Positions 42,422 to 53,770 are shown, counted from the first letter of the stretch. The stretch is 64,000 nucleotides of DNA from Clostridium hydrogenum (GCF_021432385.1 NZ_JAEACT010000003.1:1105878-1169877); one strand, 5' to 3'. Notes: generated by a model from the letters alone, not told the origin. Translations and numbers: made by a program.

Positions 42422-44003
42422 TATTTTCTTCCTCCTTGTTGTATCCAATTAATTTATATTCCACGGAATCCACCAATGCCATCCAACTAGCTTCAATAAT
42501 GTCGTAAGATACTCCGACTGTTGTCCAAGTTGATACTCCATCTGTAGATTCAATCATTACTCTTACTTTTGCGCTTGTTGCCTTATTTCCACTAATTACT
42601 CTAACCTTATAATCAGTTAGATATACATTTGCAATATCCTTATAAAAAACTTCTAGTGCCTTTCTAAGTGCCATGTCTAAAGCATTTACTGGTCCTTTTC
42701 CATCAGCTGCTGTTACTTCACGGACACCATTTACCATTATTTTTACCACTGCAGCCGCACTATATTCTGTTGCACTTGGTTTATCAATAATAACTTTATA
42801 TTCAATCAATTCAAAGGATGGCTTAAATACTCCTAGTTCTTTCCTAACTAAAAGTTCAACACTTCCCTCAGCACCTTCAAATTGATAACCTTCATATTCT
42901 AATTCTTTTACCTTTTTCATTATTGCTTTAGTAGCTTCAGAATCCTTATTTAATTTAGGATCTATTTTCTTTATCATAGAAAGTATGGTTCCACGCCCAG
43001 CTACCTCAGACATAAGAATCTTTCTTTCGTTTCCAACTAACACTGGGTTTATATGCTCAAATGATACTGGATTTTTATTTACAGCATCTATGTGCATACC
43101 ACCTTTGTGTGCAAAAGCAAAATTTCCAACATATGCTTCTTTATCATCTGGTATTACATTACTAACTTCACATATATACTTATAAACAGCTGTTAAGTTC
43201 TCTAAATTTTCCTCAGGTATAGCTTTAAAATCAAGCTTTATTTGAAGATTTGCTATTATAGTTGATAGATTTGCGTTTCCACATCTTTCACCAAAACCTG
43301 TGAAAGTTCCTTGTATATGCTTTACTCCGTCTTGAACTGCTGTTACAGAATTTGCTACTGCCATACTGCAATCATTATGGCAATGTATACCCAAATTATT
43401 AAATTCAAGCTCACTTACTAGATAGCTACAAATATCATGGATTTCTGCTGTCATCGTTCCGCCATTTGTATCACAAAGAACAAGCCATTTTGCTCCTGCC
43501 TCTTTTGCAGTATATAAAACCTTTAATGCATATTCCTTATTATTTTTATATCCATCAAAGAAATGCTCTGCATCAAAAATAACTTCTTTTCCTTGCTTAA
43601 CTAAATACTCTATACTCTCACTTATCATATTTAAATTTTCTTCAAGCGAGGTTTTTATTATATCTAGCACATGAAAATCCCATGCCTTGCCAAATATACT
43701 TATTGTATCAACACCACTTTTTACAAGATCATTTAAATTTTTATCATCTTCTGCCTTTACATTAGGTCTCCTTGTGCTGCCAAAAGCGCATATTTTTGAA
43801 TTTTTAAATTCTATATTTTTTATTTCTTTAAAAAATTCTCTATCTTTTGGATTTGAATTTGGATTTCCAGCTTCAATATAATCTACACCTAATTCATCAA
43901 GTTTTTTTGCTATTTTTATTTTATCTAGAACACTAAAAGAAATTCCCTGTGCCTGTGAACCATCCCTAAGGGTACTATCAAAAATATAAACTTTTTTACC
44001 CAT
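42414..44003 (-). CDS. cimA: Citramalate synthase-type (CimA) / 2-isopropylmalate synthase family protein
   Basis: The 529-residue DRE-TIM metallolyase starts [20 protein letters not shown] and has [15 protein letters not shown] and a C-terminal LeuA-type regulatory domain (about 380-515). The start [17 protein letters not shown], and the length, fit the CimA-type branch rather than classical LeuA (LRDGEQ-type). CimA condenses pyruvate and acetyl-CoA to citramalate, a precursor for isoleucine via LeuCDB. Its place next to leuCDB fits either activity; no second LeuA is in this window. Confidence 0.8.
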   Translation of the reverse strand: MGKKVYIFDSTLRDGSQAQGISFSVLDKIKIAKKLDELGVDYIEAGNPNSNPKDREFFKEIKNIEFKNSKICAFGSTRRPNVKAEDDKNLNDLVKSGVDTISIFGKAWDFHVLDIIKTSLEENLNMISESIEYLVKQGKEVIFDAEHFFDGYKNNKEYALKVLYTAKEAGAKWLVLCDTNGGTMTAEIHDICSYLVSELEFNNLGIHCHNDCSMAVANSVTAVQDGVKHIQGTFTGFGERCGNANLSTIIANLQIKLDFKAIPEENLENLTAVYKYICEVSNVIPDDKEAYVGNFAFAHKGGMHIDAVNKNPVSFEHINPVLVGNERKILMSEVAGRGTILSMIKKIDPKLNKDSEATKAIMKKVKELEYEGYQFEGAEGSVELLVRKELGVFKPSFELIEYKVIIDKPSATEYSAAAVVKIMVNGVREVTAADGKGPVNALDMALRKALEVFYKDIANVYLTDYKVRVISGNKATSAKVRVMIESTDGVSTWTTVGVSYDIIEASWMALVDSVEYKLIGYNKEEENNE

Positions 44004-44023
44004 ATTTCACCTCTAACCTAATA

Positions 44024-44181
44024 AATCAATTCACAGTTCACAATGCACAATTCACAATTAAGGATGATTTTCTGACATTGCAGAAAATCTTACAACTTAT
44101 TATTTTTAAGATTTTTCGTAGTGCTAATGGAGAAAAATCAACCTTCATTGTGCATTGTGAACTGTGAATTGTGCATTGATT
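44024..44181. repeat. Family B heptamer-repeat element, copy B3
   Basis: This is a 158-bp inverted repeat. The left arm (44024-44072) has CACAATT-type heptamers then AAGGATGATTTTC; the right arm (44130-44181) has GAGAAAAATCAACCTTC then ATTGTGC-type heptamers. The inner part has a GATTTTCTG / CAGAAAATC hairpin. It fills the gap between cimA and ilvC. Confidence 0.85.
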
Positions 44182-44248
44182 AACTGCAGTTTAATTTATT
44201 AAAAATTGTATACATAAGCTTATGCAATTTAAATTTTGGATATAATAT

Positions 44249-45377
<1,129 letters not shown>

Positions 45378-45379
45378 CT

Positions 45380-45477
45380 AGACATACCGTTTCAACTACC
45401 AAAATCAATTTTCACCATAATTCCTAGAAAACGGCACTTTGGTACAAATTAATTTTGAAGTTTCAATCGGTTTATCT
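45380..45477. repeat. Family A palindromic repeat, copy A4 (98 nt)
   Basis: It is tandem to A3 with 2 nt between them and the same 98-nt length. It starts AGACATACC and ends GGTTTATCT, and has a slightly diverged core. Together A3 and A4 fill nearly the whole gap between ilvN and ilvC. Confidence 0.88.
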
Positions 45478-45482
45478 CTATT

Positions 45483-45962
45483 TTACCCTCTTTGTATAGC
45501 AATAAACCCACTGCTTACTACTTCTAATATTCCATAAGGCTCAAGCAGTTTTTTAAATGCCTCAGTTTTACTATTGTCTCCTGTGATTTCTATTGTTAAA
45601 GTTTCGAATGTTACATCCACCACAGAGGCCCTGAATATACTTACTGTATTTAAAATTTCCTGTCTTGCTGTATCCTTTGCCTTTACTTTTATTAACATAA
45701 TTGTCTTGCATATTGACTCTGAGTTGTCAAGCAACACAACTTTATGAACATCTTCTAATTTTTTGATTTGCTTGATTATTTGGTCAATTTCATCGCTGCT
45801 TTCAACCTTTGATATTAAGGTTAACCTAGACATTCGTTCATTCTCAGTAACGCCTGCTGTTACACTTTCTAGATTGTAGCCCCTTCTGTTGAATAATTCG
45901 CAAACTCTAGTTAACACTCCAGGATTATTATCAACAAGTACAGATAGTATATGCATACCCAT
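45483..45962 (-). CDS. ilvN: Acetolactate synthase small (regulatory) subunit
   Basis: The 159-residue protein has an N-terminal ACT domain (MHILSVLVDNNPGVLTRVCE, GYNLESVTAG) that binds valine in homologues and a C-terminal domain that contacts IlvB (about 80-159). The ATG at 45962 after AGAGGTG was chosen; a GTG at 45971 lies in the Shine-Dalgarno. It is the first gene of the ilv/leu run, about 8 kb from ilvB. Confidence 0.93.
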   Translation of the reverse strand: MGMHILSVLVDNNPGVLTRVCELFNRRGYNLESVTAGVTENERMSRLTLISKVESSDEIDQIIKQIKKLEDVHKVVLLDNSESICKTIMLIKVKAKDTARQEILNTVSIFRASVVDVTFETLTIEITGDNSKTEAFKKLLEPYGILEVVSSGFIAIQRG

Positions 45963-46007
45963 TTTTATCACCTCTTTAGACTTAACTTCCTCACCGTGTT
46001 TTCTATG

Positions 46008-46036
46008 AATTTATCATCTAGCCATTGAATTGTCAA
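46008..46036 (-). promoter_or_regulatory. Sigma-A promoter of ilvN and probably the ilv-leu genes
   Basis: TTGACA (46031-46036) and TAAATT (46008-46013) are 17 nt apart. The leader is only about 40 nt, so there is no room for a T-box. An inverted repeat AATTGTC-N11-GACAATT (46028-46034 and 46046-46052) overlaps the -35 and is a candidate operator. Confidence 0.75.
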
Positions 46037-46091
46037 CATTTTTTAGACAATTTGCAATATATTAAATTATTAGAATGTGAATTATGATAAT

Positions 46092-46142
46092 AAAAAAAAA
46101 CAAGGTATACATTTATTAATGTGATAAACATATATCTTGTCT
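46092..46142 (-). terminator. Intrinsic terminator after cysS
   Basis: Arms ACAAGGTATAC-ATTTATTAATGTG and its partner ending TATATCTTGT pair with a few mismatches, and nine T follow on the minus strand. It separates proS-ilvA-cysS from the ilvN promoter. Confidence 0.75.
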
Positions 46143-46179
46143 TATATTTACTATTCTTTGATTTTAAAATAACTATTTT

Positions 46180-47580
46180 CTAATCTTGTAGTTTCCATCT
46201 TACACCTTCTGGAGTATCTTCAAGAATTATTCCTCGTGCTTTTAAATCATCTCTTATTTTATCTGCTAATTTAAAATCTCTATTTTTTCTTGCTTCTTGT
46301 CTCTCTTGTATAAGTTTTTCAATTTCATCTTCCAAGCTTGTTACTGTTGATTTTTGTAAAATTCCAAGTGGCTTTCCAAGTCCTCTTATTAAGTCAAGTA
46401 GATACTTAACAATTTCTCTTGATGAATTTACATTTATATTTATATTTATGTCCTTTACGAGTTCAAAAATTGTTGATATAGCATCAGCCGTATTGAAATC
46501 ATCATCCATCTTTTCAATAAATTTTTCCTTGTACTTTTCAATAGATGCTTTGTATTTTCTCTCTTCTTCAGTAATTTCATCACTTTTAACTTCATTTAAT
46601 AAATTCTCTAGATTACCTATAGAATTATATAATCTTTCCATTGACAATTTAGCTGAATCTAAAAGTTCTTCACTGAAATTAAGAGGTGTTCTATATTGGG
46701 CAGATAGCAAAAACATTCTAACTACTTCTGCGTCGTATCTATCCAATATTTCTCTTGTTGTAAAAAAGTTATTTAAGGATTTTGACATTTTCTTATTGTT
46801 TATATTTAAATATGCTGAATGCATCCAATAATTTGCGAATTTCTTTCCGCTTCTTGCTTCACTTTGTGCTATCTCATTTTCATGATGTGGAAAAACTAAA
46901 TCCATACCACCTGCATGTATATCTATAGTATCTCCTAAAAGTTTAGATGCCATACATGAGCATTCTATGTGCCAGCCTGGTCTTCCAATTCCCCATGGAC
47001 TTTCCCATCCTGGTTCACCTTCTTTTTGCTTTTTCCAAACTGCAAAATCCATTGGTTCCTTTTTTCTTTCATCTACATCTATTCTTGCACCAGCTTTAAG
47101 ATCATCAAGATTCTGTCCTGAAAGCTTACCGTATTTTTCAAAAGATTTTGTGTTAAAATACACATCACCCTCTACTTCGTATGCATAGCCTTTATCAATT
47201 AAATCACTAATAAATTTTATTATTTCATCCATGAACTCTGTGGCCCTAGGATTGCAAGTTGCTCTTTCTATATGAAGATTATCTGCATCCTTATAGTATT
47301 CATCTATATATTTATTTCCGAGTTCACTTACTGTAGTCCCTTCCTTGTTAGCTCTATTTATCATTTTGTCATCTATGTCTGTGAAGTTTTGGATAAAATC
47401 AACCTTATAGCCTCTATATTCAAAATATCTCCTTACAGTATCAAACACAACAAAAGTTCTTGCATTACCTATATGAAAAAAATCATATACTGTTGGACCA
47501 CATACGTACATTTTTACCTCATTAGGGTTAAGCGGCACAAATTCTTCTTTTTGTCTTGTCATTGTATTGAATATCTTCAT
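46180..47580 (-). CDS. cysS: Cysteinyl-tRNA synthetase
   Basis: The 466-residue class I synthetase has zinc ligands and HIGN in [19 protein letters not shown] (about 27-45), a Cys in [14 protein letters not shown], the HHENE motif in [15 protein letters not shown], and KMSKS in [11 protein letters not shown] (about 265-275). It charges tRNA-Cys. It is the last gene of the proS-ilvA-cysS run, 22 nt past ilvA. Confidence 0.97.
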   Translation of the reverse strand: MKIFNTMTRQKEEFVPLNPNEVKMYVCGPTVYDFFHIGNARTFVVFDTVRRYFEYRGYKVDFIQNFTDIDDKMINRANKEGTTVSELGNKYIDEYYKDADNLHIERATCNPRATEFMDEIIKFISDLIDKGYAYEVEGDVYFNTKSFEKYGKLSGQNLDDLKAGARIDVDERKKEPMDFAVWKKQKEGEPGWESPWGIGRPGWHIECSCMASKLLGDTIDIHAGGMDLVFPHHENEIAQSEARSGKKFANYWMHSAYLNINNKKMSKSLNNFFTTREILDRYDAEVVRMFLLSAQYRTPLNFSEELLDSAKLSMERLYNSIGNLENLLNEVKSDEITEEERKYKASIEKYKEKFIEKMDDDFNTADAISTIFELVKDINININVNSSREIVKYLLDLIRGLGKPLGILQKSTVTSLEDEIEKLIQERQEARKNRDFKLADKIRDDLKARGIILEDTPEGVRWKLQD

Positions 47581-47602
47581 TTGGTTTCCTCCCTTTTTAT
47601 TT

Positions 47603-48817
47603 TTATTTGTATTTTACTTTTACGTTGTACCCTCTATCTTTAATTGCTTGCATAAGCTTATGTGCTTGTCTTTCAGACTCAACTTCAATTTCAAATATTA
47701 CATCTGCATAATCAAGTCCCTTTCCAGACCAATTTCTATCCTGCATTACTTTTACTACATTTCCACCAAGCCTAACAACTGTGTTTATGATTTTTTCAAG
47801 CTGACCTACTCTATCTTGAATTTCTACTGAAAAACTAATTCTTCTTTGAATTAATATAAGCTCCCTATCTATTATTTTTGACAAAATTGCTATATCTACA
47901 TTTCCACCACTTAAAACAGCAACCACATTTTTACCATTCATATTAATCTTATCTGCCAAAAGTGCCGCTACTGTTGATGCTCCTGCACCTTCACAAACTA
48001 ATTTTCCTCTTTCAACAAGATGAAAAATACCATAGGCAATTTCATCTTCTGATACAGTTACAATTTCATCAACATATTTTTTTATATATTCAAAGGCTAT
48101 ATCTCCAGGTGTACAAACAGATATACCATCAGCAAGAGATTTTACACCAGGCAACGTAACTATTTTGCCCTTTTCTAATGAGGCTTTAGACGAAGCTATT
48201 ATCTCTGGCTGCACTCCTATAATTTTTATATCAGGTTTTATAGCCTTTGCCGCAACTGCAATTCCGGATATAAGTCCACCGCCTCCTATAGGTACTATTA
48301 TTGCATCAGTTTCAGGAAGCTCTTCCAGTATTTCTAGTGCTATTGTCCCTTGACCAGCCATAACTTCTTCATCATTGAAAGGGTGTACAAAAGTTGCCTT
48401 TGTTTCTTTTTGTATTTGGACAGCTTTTTTATAACATTCATCATATACTTCTCCGTACTGTACAACCTCTGCGCCATATCCTCTTGTAGCATTTACCTTA
48501 GACTGTGGTGCAGTTTCTGGCATAAATATAGTTGATTTTATTCCAAGCTTTGTAGCTGCATATGCAACTCCTTGCGCATGATTTCCCGCTGATGAAGCAA
48601 TAACACCTCTTGCCTTTTCGTCCTCACTTAAGTTTATTATTTTATTGTATGCTCCTCTAAGTTTGAAGGCGCCTGTCTTTTGCTTGTTTTCACATTTTAA
48701 GTATACATTTGAGCCTGTTTCAGAAGAAAGTGTGCTTGAATAAAATATAGGAGTTTTTCTTACTATTCCCTTTATGTTTTCACTAGCCTTTTTTATGCTA
48801 TTTAAATCTAACTTCAT
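47603..48817 (-). CDS. ilvA: Threonine ammonia-lyase with C-terminal ACT-like domain
   Basis: The 404-residue PLP enzyme deaminates threonine to 2-oxobutyrate. The PLP lysine is in [14 protein letters not shown] (about residue 52), with [14 protein letters not shown] and the phosphate site [13 protein letters not shown] following. A single C-terminal ACT-like region (about 325-404: [19 protein letters not shown]) marks the medium-length form. It lies outside the ilv-leu block, between proS and cysS, so it may be controlled by the Pro T-box. Confidence 0.93.
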   Translation of the reverse strand: MKLDLNSIKKASENIKGIVRKTPIFYSSTLSSETGSNVYLKCENKQKTGAFKLRGAYNKIINLSEDEKARGVIASSAGNHAQGVAYAATKLGIKSTIFMPETAPQSKVNATRGYGAEVVQYGEVYDECYKKAVQIQKETKATFVHPFNDEEVMAGQGTIALEILEELPETDAIIVPIGGGGLISGIAVAAKAIKPDIKIIGVQPEIIASSKASLEKGKIVTLPGVKSLADGISVCTPGDIAFEYIKKYVDEIVTVSEDEIAYGIFHLVERGKLVCEGAGASTVAALLADKINMNGKNVVAVLSGGNVDIAILSKIIDRELILIQRRISFSVEIQDRVGQLEKIINTVVRLGGNVVKVMQDRNWSGKGLDYADVIFEIEVESERQAHKLMQAIKDRGYNVKVKYK

Positions 48818-48844
48818 CTTATTAAATCCCTCTTACCTTAAAAA

Positions 48845-50548
48845 TTACAATTGCTCTTTAATTGCTTTTTTTACTTTTTCTATTACTGAAGCTACAGCTA
48901 TTTCTTCTACGTCTTTATCTTTTCTAAGCTTAAATTCAACTATTCCATCGCCTATTTTCTTTCCAACTGTAATTCTCATAGGTATTCCTATTAAGTCAGC
49001 ATCCTTGAATTTTACTCCTGTTCTTTCATTTCTATCATCAAGAAGTACATCTACACCTTCTGCTTTAAGCTCGTTATATATTTTTTCTGCTGCCTTCATT
49101 TGTTCTTCACTCTTAAATACTGCTGGAACTACAACAACTTCGTATGGTGCAACTGAAATTGGCCATACTATACCATTTTCATCGTGGTGCTGTTCTATAA
49201 TTGCTGCCATTGTTCTATTTATACCAATTCCATAGCATCCCATTATAAGTGGTTTATTTTCTCCATTTTCATCAACAAAATTAGCTCCCATTGCCTCTGA
49301 ATATTTTGTTCCAAGTTTAAATATGTGACCTACTTCTATACCTCTTGCTATAGTAAGTTCTTTTCCACATTTAGGACATTTTTCACCTTCAACAGCATTT
49401 CTATAATCTCCAGCAGTACCTTCAAAATCTCTGCCATAATTTACATTGCTTAAATGATATCCTGTTTCATTAGCTCCTACAATAAAGTTATACATATATA
49501 TGACTTCATTATCTACAAATAAATAATCAGCTTTTAAACCTACTGGTCCTGCAAATCCAATTGCTGCTCCTGTAGCTTCTTTAACTGTTTTTTCATCTGC
49601 TAAATCAAATTCAACTGGTGCTCCAACAGCATTCTTTACTTTAGTTTCATTTACTTCCCTATCGCCTCTTACCATTACAGCTACAACTTTATCATCCGCT
49701 TTATATATTATTGTCTTAGCAAATTTCTTAGCATCTGTATTGAAGAATTTAACTAAATCTTCAATAGTTTTAGCATGTGGAGTTTCAACTTTTGCTAGTT
49801 CCTTTAATTCTTCTTTTTCAGCTTTTTCTGGAGTTGAAGGTGCTTTTTCAACGTTAGCTGCATAATCACATTCTTTACAGAAAGCTACATCATCTTCTCC
49901 TATTTCAGATTTAACCATGAATTCAGCTGATCCAGAGCCACCCATTGCACCAGAATCTGCCGCTACTGCTTTACATTCAACATTGCACCTTTTAAATATT
50001 TTTGTATATGCCTCATACATCTTGTCGTAAGCAATATCCAATCCTTCGTAATCTTTATCAAAACTGTACGCATCCTTCATAACAAACTCTCTTGAACGAA
50101 TCATACCAAATCTAGGTCTTCTTTCATCCCTGTATTTAGTTTGTATTTGGTATAAATTAAGAGGAAGTTGTTTATATGATTTTATTTCATTTCTTGCAAG
50201 CTCTGTAAATACTTCTTCATGTGTTGGTCCTAAACAAAATTCTCTTTCATTTCTATCTTTAAGTTTAAACATTTCAGGACCAAAAACTTCCCATCTTCCA
50301 GACTCTTTCCATAACTCTGAAGGTAAAAGTGCTGAAGCTAAAAATTCTTGTGCTCCTGCGTTATTCATTTCTTCTCTAACTATATTCTCAACTTTTTTTA
50401 ATACTTTTAAACCTAAAGGCATATAATTATATACTCCTGAAGCCATTTTTCTTATCATGCCAGATCTCAGCATAAGTTTGTGGCTTTCAATTTCTGCCTC
50501 CGCAGGTGTTTCTCTCAAAGTTAGCATAAGCATATTTGACATTTTCAT
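48845..50548 (-). CDS. proS: Prolyl-tRNA synthetase (bacterial type with editing domain)
   Basis: The 567-residue class II synthetase has motif 1 and 2 ([39 protein letters not shown]), an inserted YbaK-like editing domain (about 235-395), and motif 3 ([17 protein letters not shown]). The ATG at 50548 behind AGGAGG was chosen over 50617. It is preceded by a T-box with a CCU specifier and followed at 27 nt by ilvA. Confidence 0.96.
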   Translation of the reverse strand: MKMSNMLMLTLRETPAEAEIESHKLMLRSGMIRKMASGVYNYMPLGLKVLKKVENIVREEMNNAGAQEFLASALLPSELWKESGRWEVFGPEMFKLKDRNEREFCLGPTHEEVFTELARNEIKSYKQLPLNLYQIQTKYRDERRPRFGMIRSREFVMKDAYSFDKDYEGLDIAYDKMYEAYTKIFKRCNVECKAVAADSGAMGGSGSAEFMVKSEIGEDDVAFCKECDYAANVEKAPSTPEKAEKEELKELAKVETPHAKTIEDLVKFFNTDAKKFAKTIIYKADDKVVAVMVRGDREVNETKVKNAVGAPVEFDLADEKTVKEATGAAIGFAGPVGLKADYLFVDNEVIYMYNFIVGANETGYHLSNVNYGRDFEGTAGDYRNAVEGEKCPKCGKELTIARGIEVGHIFKLGTKYSEAMGANFVDENGENKPLIMGCYGIGINRTMAAIIEQHHDENGIVWPISVAPYEVVVVPAVFKSEEQMKAAEKIYNELKAEGVDVLLDDRNERTGVKFKDADLIGIPMRITVGKKIGDGIVEFKLRKDKDVEEIAVASVIEKVKKAIKEQL

Positions 50549-50621
50549 TTTAATAAGTCCTCCTAGATATAGATATACTACTTGAAAAAGTTGTATATCC
50601 ATAATTAAATTTTTCAAAATA

Positions 50622-50790
50622 AAAAACTCTCCCTAATTATTAGGGCGAGTTTAATCGCGGTACCACCTAAATTTGTACTCATTACTTAAAACTCAAAAGT
50701 AGGTTCAAAGCTAATTTGAAAATCTTTCAGCCTAGGATTTTCTCTCTGTAATAATAAATTGGCAGCTTCTACTAGTCTTTATCACAGTTT
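50622..50790 (-). promoter_or_regulatory. Pro T-box leader of proS
   Basis: The minus strand shows AGTA, AGAGAG (50742-50747) with GGCTG (50729-50733), GAA followed by CCT then A (specifier CCU at 50701-50703), and the T-box AGGTGGTACCGCG (50656-50668). The terminator stem is 50622-50652 (arms of about 12 bp with one mismatch) followed by TTTTTT. Uncharged tRNA-Pro should prevent termination. The specifier agrees with the downstream gene. Confidence 0.93.
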
Positions 50791-50843
50791 TCAATATTGA
50801 TTTTTTTAATATATACAGAAACTTTTAAACGGTTTATCTCTAT

Positions 50844-50941
50844 AGACATACCTGCTCAACTACCAAAATCAATTTGCATCATAATGCCCAAAAGACGGCA
50901 TTTTTATACAAATTAATTTTGAAATTTCGCATGGTATATCT
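50844..50941. repeat. Family A palindromic repeat, copy A5 (98 nt), with a remnant beside it
   Basis: It starts AGACATACC and ends GGTATATCT and has the same core as A3. Just before it, 50830-50839 reads like the right end of another copy (CGGTTTATCT), joined as in the A3-A4 junction. It lies between ispD and the proS T-box, upstream of the leader. Confidence 0.85.
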
Positions 50942-50987
50942 TTAAAATCATCTTAATATCAAATTATACATTTGAAATAGTTCTATG

Positions 50988-51671
50988 TCAACATCCCTTA
51001 TCAATCAAATTTTCTGCTGCATATAAATCATCTGGTGTGGTAATCTTTAAATTATTATAGCTTCCTTCATAAAGATAAACTTTATTTTTAGCCATTTCAA
51101 ATACTGCTGTATCGTCTGTCGCTAGAATACCATCTTTTTCTGCTTTTATATGTGCATCAAATATCAAATCATACTTAAAGCATTGTGGAGTTTGAACACA
51201 AAATAATTCATTTCTATTTAATGTTTTTTCAGAAAATCCATTTCTATCCTTTACCTTTATTGTATCTTTAGGCTCTACGCCACAAGCTGCTCCTCCATAT
51301 ATTTTAGCATACCTTATTCCATCTTCTATAATCCTGCTACTAACAAATGGCCTTGCTCCATCATGTATTAACACAATATCTGCATTTTTTACGGCTTTAA
51401 GCCCTTTCATAACTGATTTTTGCCTCTCACTGCCACCAGAAACTACTTTTGTAACTTTGGTAAAATTATATTTGTAAACTATTTCACGCTTACAGTAATC
51501 AACCTCGTCCTCTGATGCTACAAGAACTATTTCATCAATTAATGAACTTTTCTCGAATTTTTCAATTGTGTATGCTAAAATTGGCTTATCTTTAATAAGA
51601 ATAAACTGCTTGTTCTTATTAACCTTCATTCTACTTCCCTTGCCTGCAGCCATTATAATTGCACAATTCAT
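50988..51671 (-). CDS. ispD: 2-C-methyl-D-erythritol 4-phosphate cytidylyltransferase
   Basis: The 227-residue enzyme of the MEP isoprenoid pathway begins with [17 protein letters not shown], the nucleotide-binding GxGxRM-type loop, and has [12 protein letters not shown] (about 98-109) and [14 protein letters not shown] and [10 protein letters not shown] segments. It is 30 nt downstream of the PIN/TRAM gene. The expected partner ispF, often adjacent or fused in other bacteria, is not next to it. Confidence 0.92.
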   Translation of the reverse strand: MNCAIIMAAGKGSRMKVNKNKQFILIKDKPILAYTIEKFEKSSLIDEIVLVASEDEVDYCKREIVYKYNFTKVTKVVSGGSERQKSVMKGLKAVKNADIVLIHDGARPFVSSRIIEDGIRYAKIYGGAACGVEPKDTIKVKDRNGFSEKTLNRNELFCVQTPQCFKYDLIFDAHIKAEKDGILATDDTAVFEMAKNKVYLYEGSYNNLKITTPDDLYAAENLIDKGC

Positions 51672-51701
51672 AGTCAGTTTAACTCCTTGTCTAAGTTTAA
51701 A

Positions 51702-52793
51702 TTATTCTTTTTGCTTTGCAAATATCATTCTACCGGCCGCTGTCTGAAGTACAGATGTAACAATTACTGATAGTGTTTCTCCCATATGCTTTTTACCACC
51801 TTCAACTACTATCATTGTTCCATCATCTAAGTAAGCAACTCCCTGACCAGATTCCTTACCATCCTTAACAATTTGAATAACCATATCCTCACCTGGCAAA
51901 ACAACTGGTTTAATAGCGTTAGCTAATTCATTTATATTAAGCACTGGAACTCCTTGAAATTCTGCTACTTTATTTAAATTATAGTCATTAGTAATTACTT
52001 TTCCATTCAACACTTGTGCTAATTTTAAGAGTTTATTATCAACCTCTTCAATATCTGGAAAATCTTTTTCATACATTTCAACATCTACACTTAATTCTTT
52101 TTGTATTTTATTTAAAATATCAAGGCCTCTTCTTCCTCTATTTCTTTTGAGTCCATCAGATGAATCTGCTATATGTCTTAATTCTTGTAGTACAAAAGTT
52201 GGAATTACTAACGTTCCTTCTACAAATCCAGTCTTACATATATCAAAAATTCTTCCATCTATTATAACAGATGTATCTAAAACTTTTGGACAGCCTTTAA
52301 GAATGCCTTTTCCCTTTTTATCCTTATTAGAACCTGCCTTCCTAAAGCTAGTAAAAAATACAATAAGTTCTTCTCTCTTTTTTATTGCAATATCAGCAAA
52401 AATCACTGCTGTTATTATAGTAATAACAATTGATATTATTGACCAAAGTACAGAAACCTTTGAAAATGAACTGCAAACAAGCGTAGAAATTATAAGACCT
52501 ACAATAGCTCCTACTGTTCCAAATAATATTTCTGATCCCGGAACTTTTTGAATATTTTTTTCTACATAGTCTATAAACTTTAATACAAGCGAATTAATCC
52601 ATGGTGATATTATAAAAAATATGATACCAAAAATCAAAACACAGAAAGCTAAAAATAATACCATTTCAACTGTATTATTTTTTATGCTGTTAACCTCTGA
52701 AAAGTATTTTCCATTTAAAATAAGTGCCCCTATTAAATATCCTAATATTAATCCTATAAGTGTAAAAAGTCCTCTTAATACTTTTTTTAGCAA
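51702..52793 (-). CDS. yacL: PIN and TRAM domain membrane protein (YacL family)
   Basis: The 363-residue protein has about four N-terminal membrane helices (residues 5-150), a PIN nuclease domain (KVLDTSVIIDGRIFDICKTG, ELRHIADSSDGLKRNRGRRG, about 170-290) with the metal-binding Asp residues, and a C-terminal TRAM domain (about 295-355). It is probably a membrane-anchored RNase-like protein of unknown target. Translation starts at a TTG with GGAGGT upstream. The neighbourhood (ispD, disA, radA, clpC) is the conserved Firmicute yacL locus. Confidence 0.88.
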   Translation of the reverse strand: MLKKVLRGLFTLIGLILGYLIGALILNGKYFSEVNSIKNNTVEMVLFLAFCVLIFGIIFFIISPWINSLVLKFIDYVEKNIQKVPGSEILFGTVGAIVGLIISTLVCSSFSKVSVLWSIISIVITIITAVIFADIAIKKREELIVFFTSFRKAGSNKDKKGKGILKGCPKVLDTSVIIDGRIFDICKTGFVEGTLVIPTFVLQELRHIADSSDGLKRNRGRRGLDILNKIQKELSVDVEMYEKDFPDIEEVDNKLLKLAQVLNGKVITNDYNLNKVAEFQGVPVLNINELANAIKPVVLPGEDMVIQIVKDGKESGQGVAYLDDGTMIVVEGGKKHMGETLSVIVTSVLQTAAGRMIFAKQKE

Positions 52794-53052
52794 TTCATGC
52801 CACCTCCCTTATAATTATTAACTAAATTGTAAAATTTAAATCTAAAAATTGTAAATAATATCTTATTTTAAATATACTCTATTAAGAACATATTTTCAAT
52901 AACAAACTCCTTCATTTAATTACTAAATAGTCAATAACTTGTACTATTAATTTAATATCTATCCCCCCTATTAAATTATTTATATTTGATTTATCATATA
53001 TATAGTAAACATTTTCATTTTGTATAATTTTATTTTATATTTATTAATTTCA
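52794..53052. other. Intergenic stretch between yacL and the plus-strand gene
   Basis: Strongly AT-rich sequence between two divergent genes. It must hold the promoter of yacL-ispD, but I see no convincing -35/-10 pair on the minus strand. No repeat unit, RNA gene or short reading frame stands out. Confidence 0.5.
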
Positions 53053-53082
53053 TTGACATAATTATCAAAAAAATCTTATAAT
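53053..53082 (+). promoter_or_regulatory. Sigma-A promoter of the plus-strand gene
   Basis: TTGACA (53053-53058) and TATAAT (53077-53082) with an 18-nt spacer lie 46 nt upstream of the start codon at 53129. Confidence 0.75.
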
Positions 53083-53128
53083 TATTTTACTAAAATTAAT
53101 AAAAATCTTTATAAGGAGATGAACCCTA

Positions 53129-53533
53129 ATGAAGGATGTTATTTTTGATGATTTTCAAAATTCTGTAGACGAATCTTTATTGAGGCATAGAAATTTAATT
53201 GATATTATGACAAAACTTCAAGAATCTCAAGGCCGAATTAATAGAGCCATAGCTAAATCTGCAACTAATTGCGGATGTATTGAAATTGAATCAAAGAAAT
53301 TTCAAATATTAGAAGACGGTGATATTGATGATATTAAAAATTTAAATAAAAGTTTTAACTCCAATATAAGAGGTACTTTATGTGACAATTGTCGTGATGT
53401 TATTGAAGATGAAATTGGCAATAATTTATTTTACTTAGCTGCACTTTGTAATTCTCTTAACATAAATTTGTATGATATTATGCTAAAAGAATCTAATAAA
53501 ATAAATACTCTTGGAAAATACTCTTTAAGATAA
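53129..53533 (+). CDS. Small clostridial protein of unknown function, MazG-like helices with paired cysteines
   Basis: This 134-residue protein is the only plus-strand gene. It has CxC (C48, C50) and CxxC (C85, C88), which could bind metal. Residues 93-119 (EDEIGNNLFYLAALCNSLNI and following) resemble the helical motif of MazG-type NTP pyrophosphatases, but other MazG landmarks are missing. I recall close relatives annotated only as conserved clostridial proteins (often under a DUF name). AAGGAG lies 10 nt before the ATG. Function unknown. Confidence 0.8.
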   Translation: MKDVIFDDFQNSVDESLLRHRNLIDIMTKLQESQGRINRAIAKSATNCGCIEIESKKFQILEDGDIDDIKNLNKSFNSNIRGTLCDNCRDVIEDEIGNNLFYLAALCNSLNINLYDIMLKESNKINTLGKYSLR

Positions 53534-53546
53534 TATTAACCGACTT

Positions 53547-53770
53547 AATCAATGCACAATTCACAGTTCACAATACACAATGAATGTGGATTTGCCTTCC
53601 TTACGTCAGGTAAATCTTAAACTCAAATGTTGTCAGCTTCACTGAGGACCATTAATATTGCGATTGCGTAAGCAAAAAATAAGTTTTAAGATTTTCTGTA
53701 GCTTTGCTACAGAAAATCATCCTTCACTGTACTCTGTACTCTGTACTCTGTACTCTGTCAGTTGTACTGT
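53547..53770. repeat. Family B heptamer-repeat element, copy B4 (mixed arms)
   Basis: The left arm has CACAATT-type heptamers (53552-53581) and the right arm TGTACTC-type heptamers (53736-53760). The core holds a GATTTGCCTTCC..GTCAGGTAAATC hairpin and a GATTTTCTGTAGC / GCTACAGAAAATC hairpin. It occupies most of the 53534-53848 gap between the convergent plus-strand gene and disA. Confidence 0.8.

Noticed and set aside
45962..46060. T-box or other riboswitch before ilvN
   Set aside because: The promoter leaves a leader of only about 40 nt and there is no T-box sequence or terminator.
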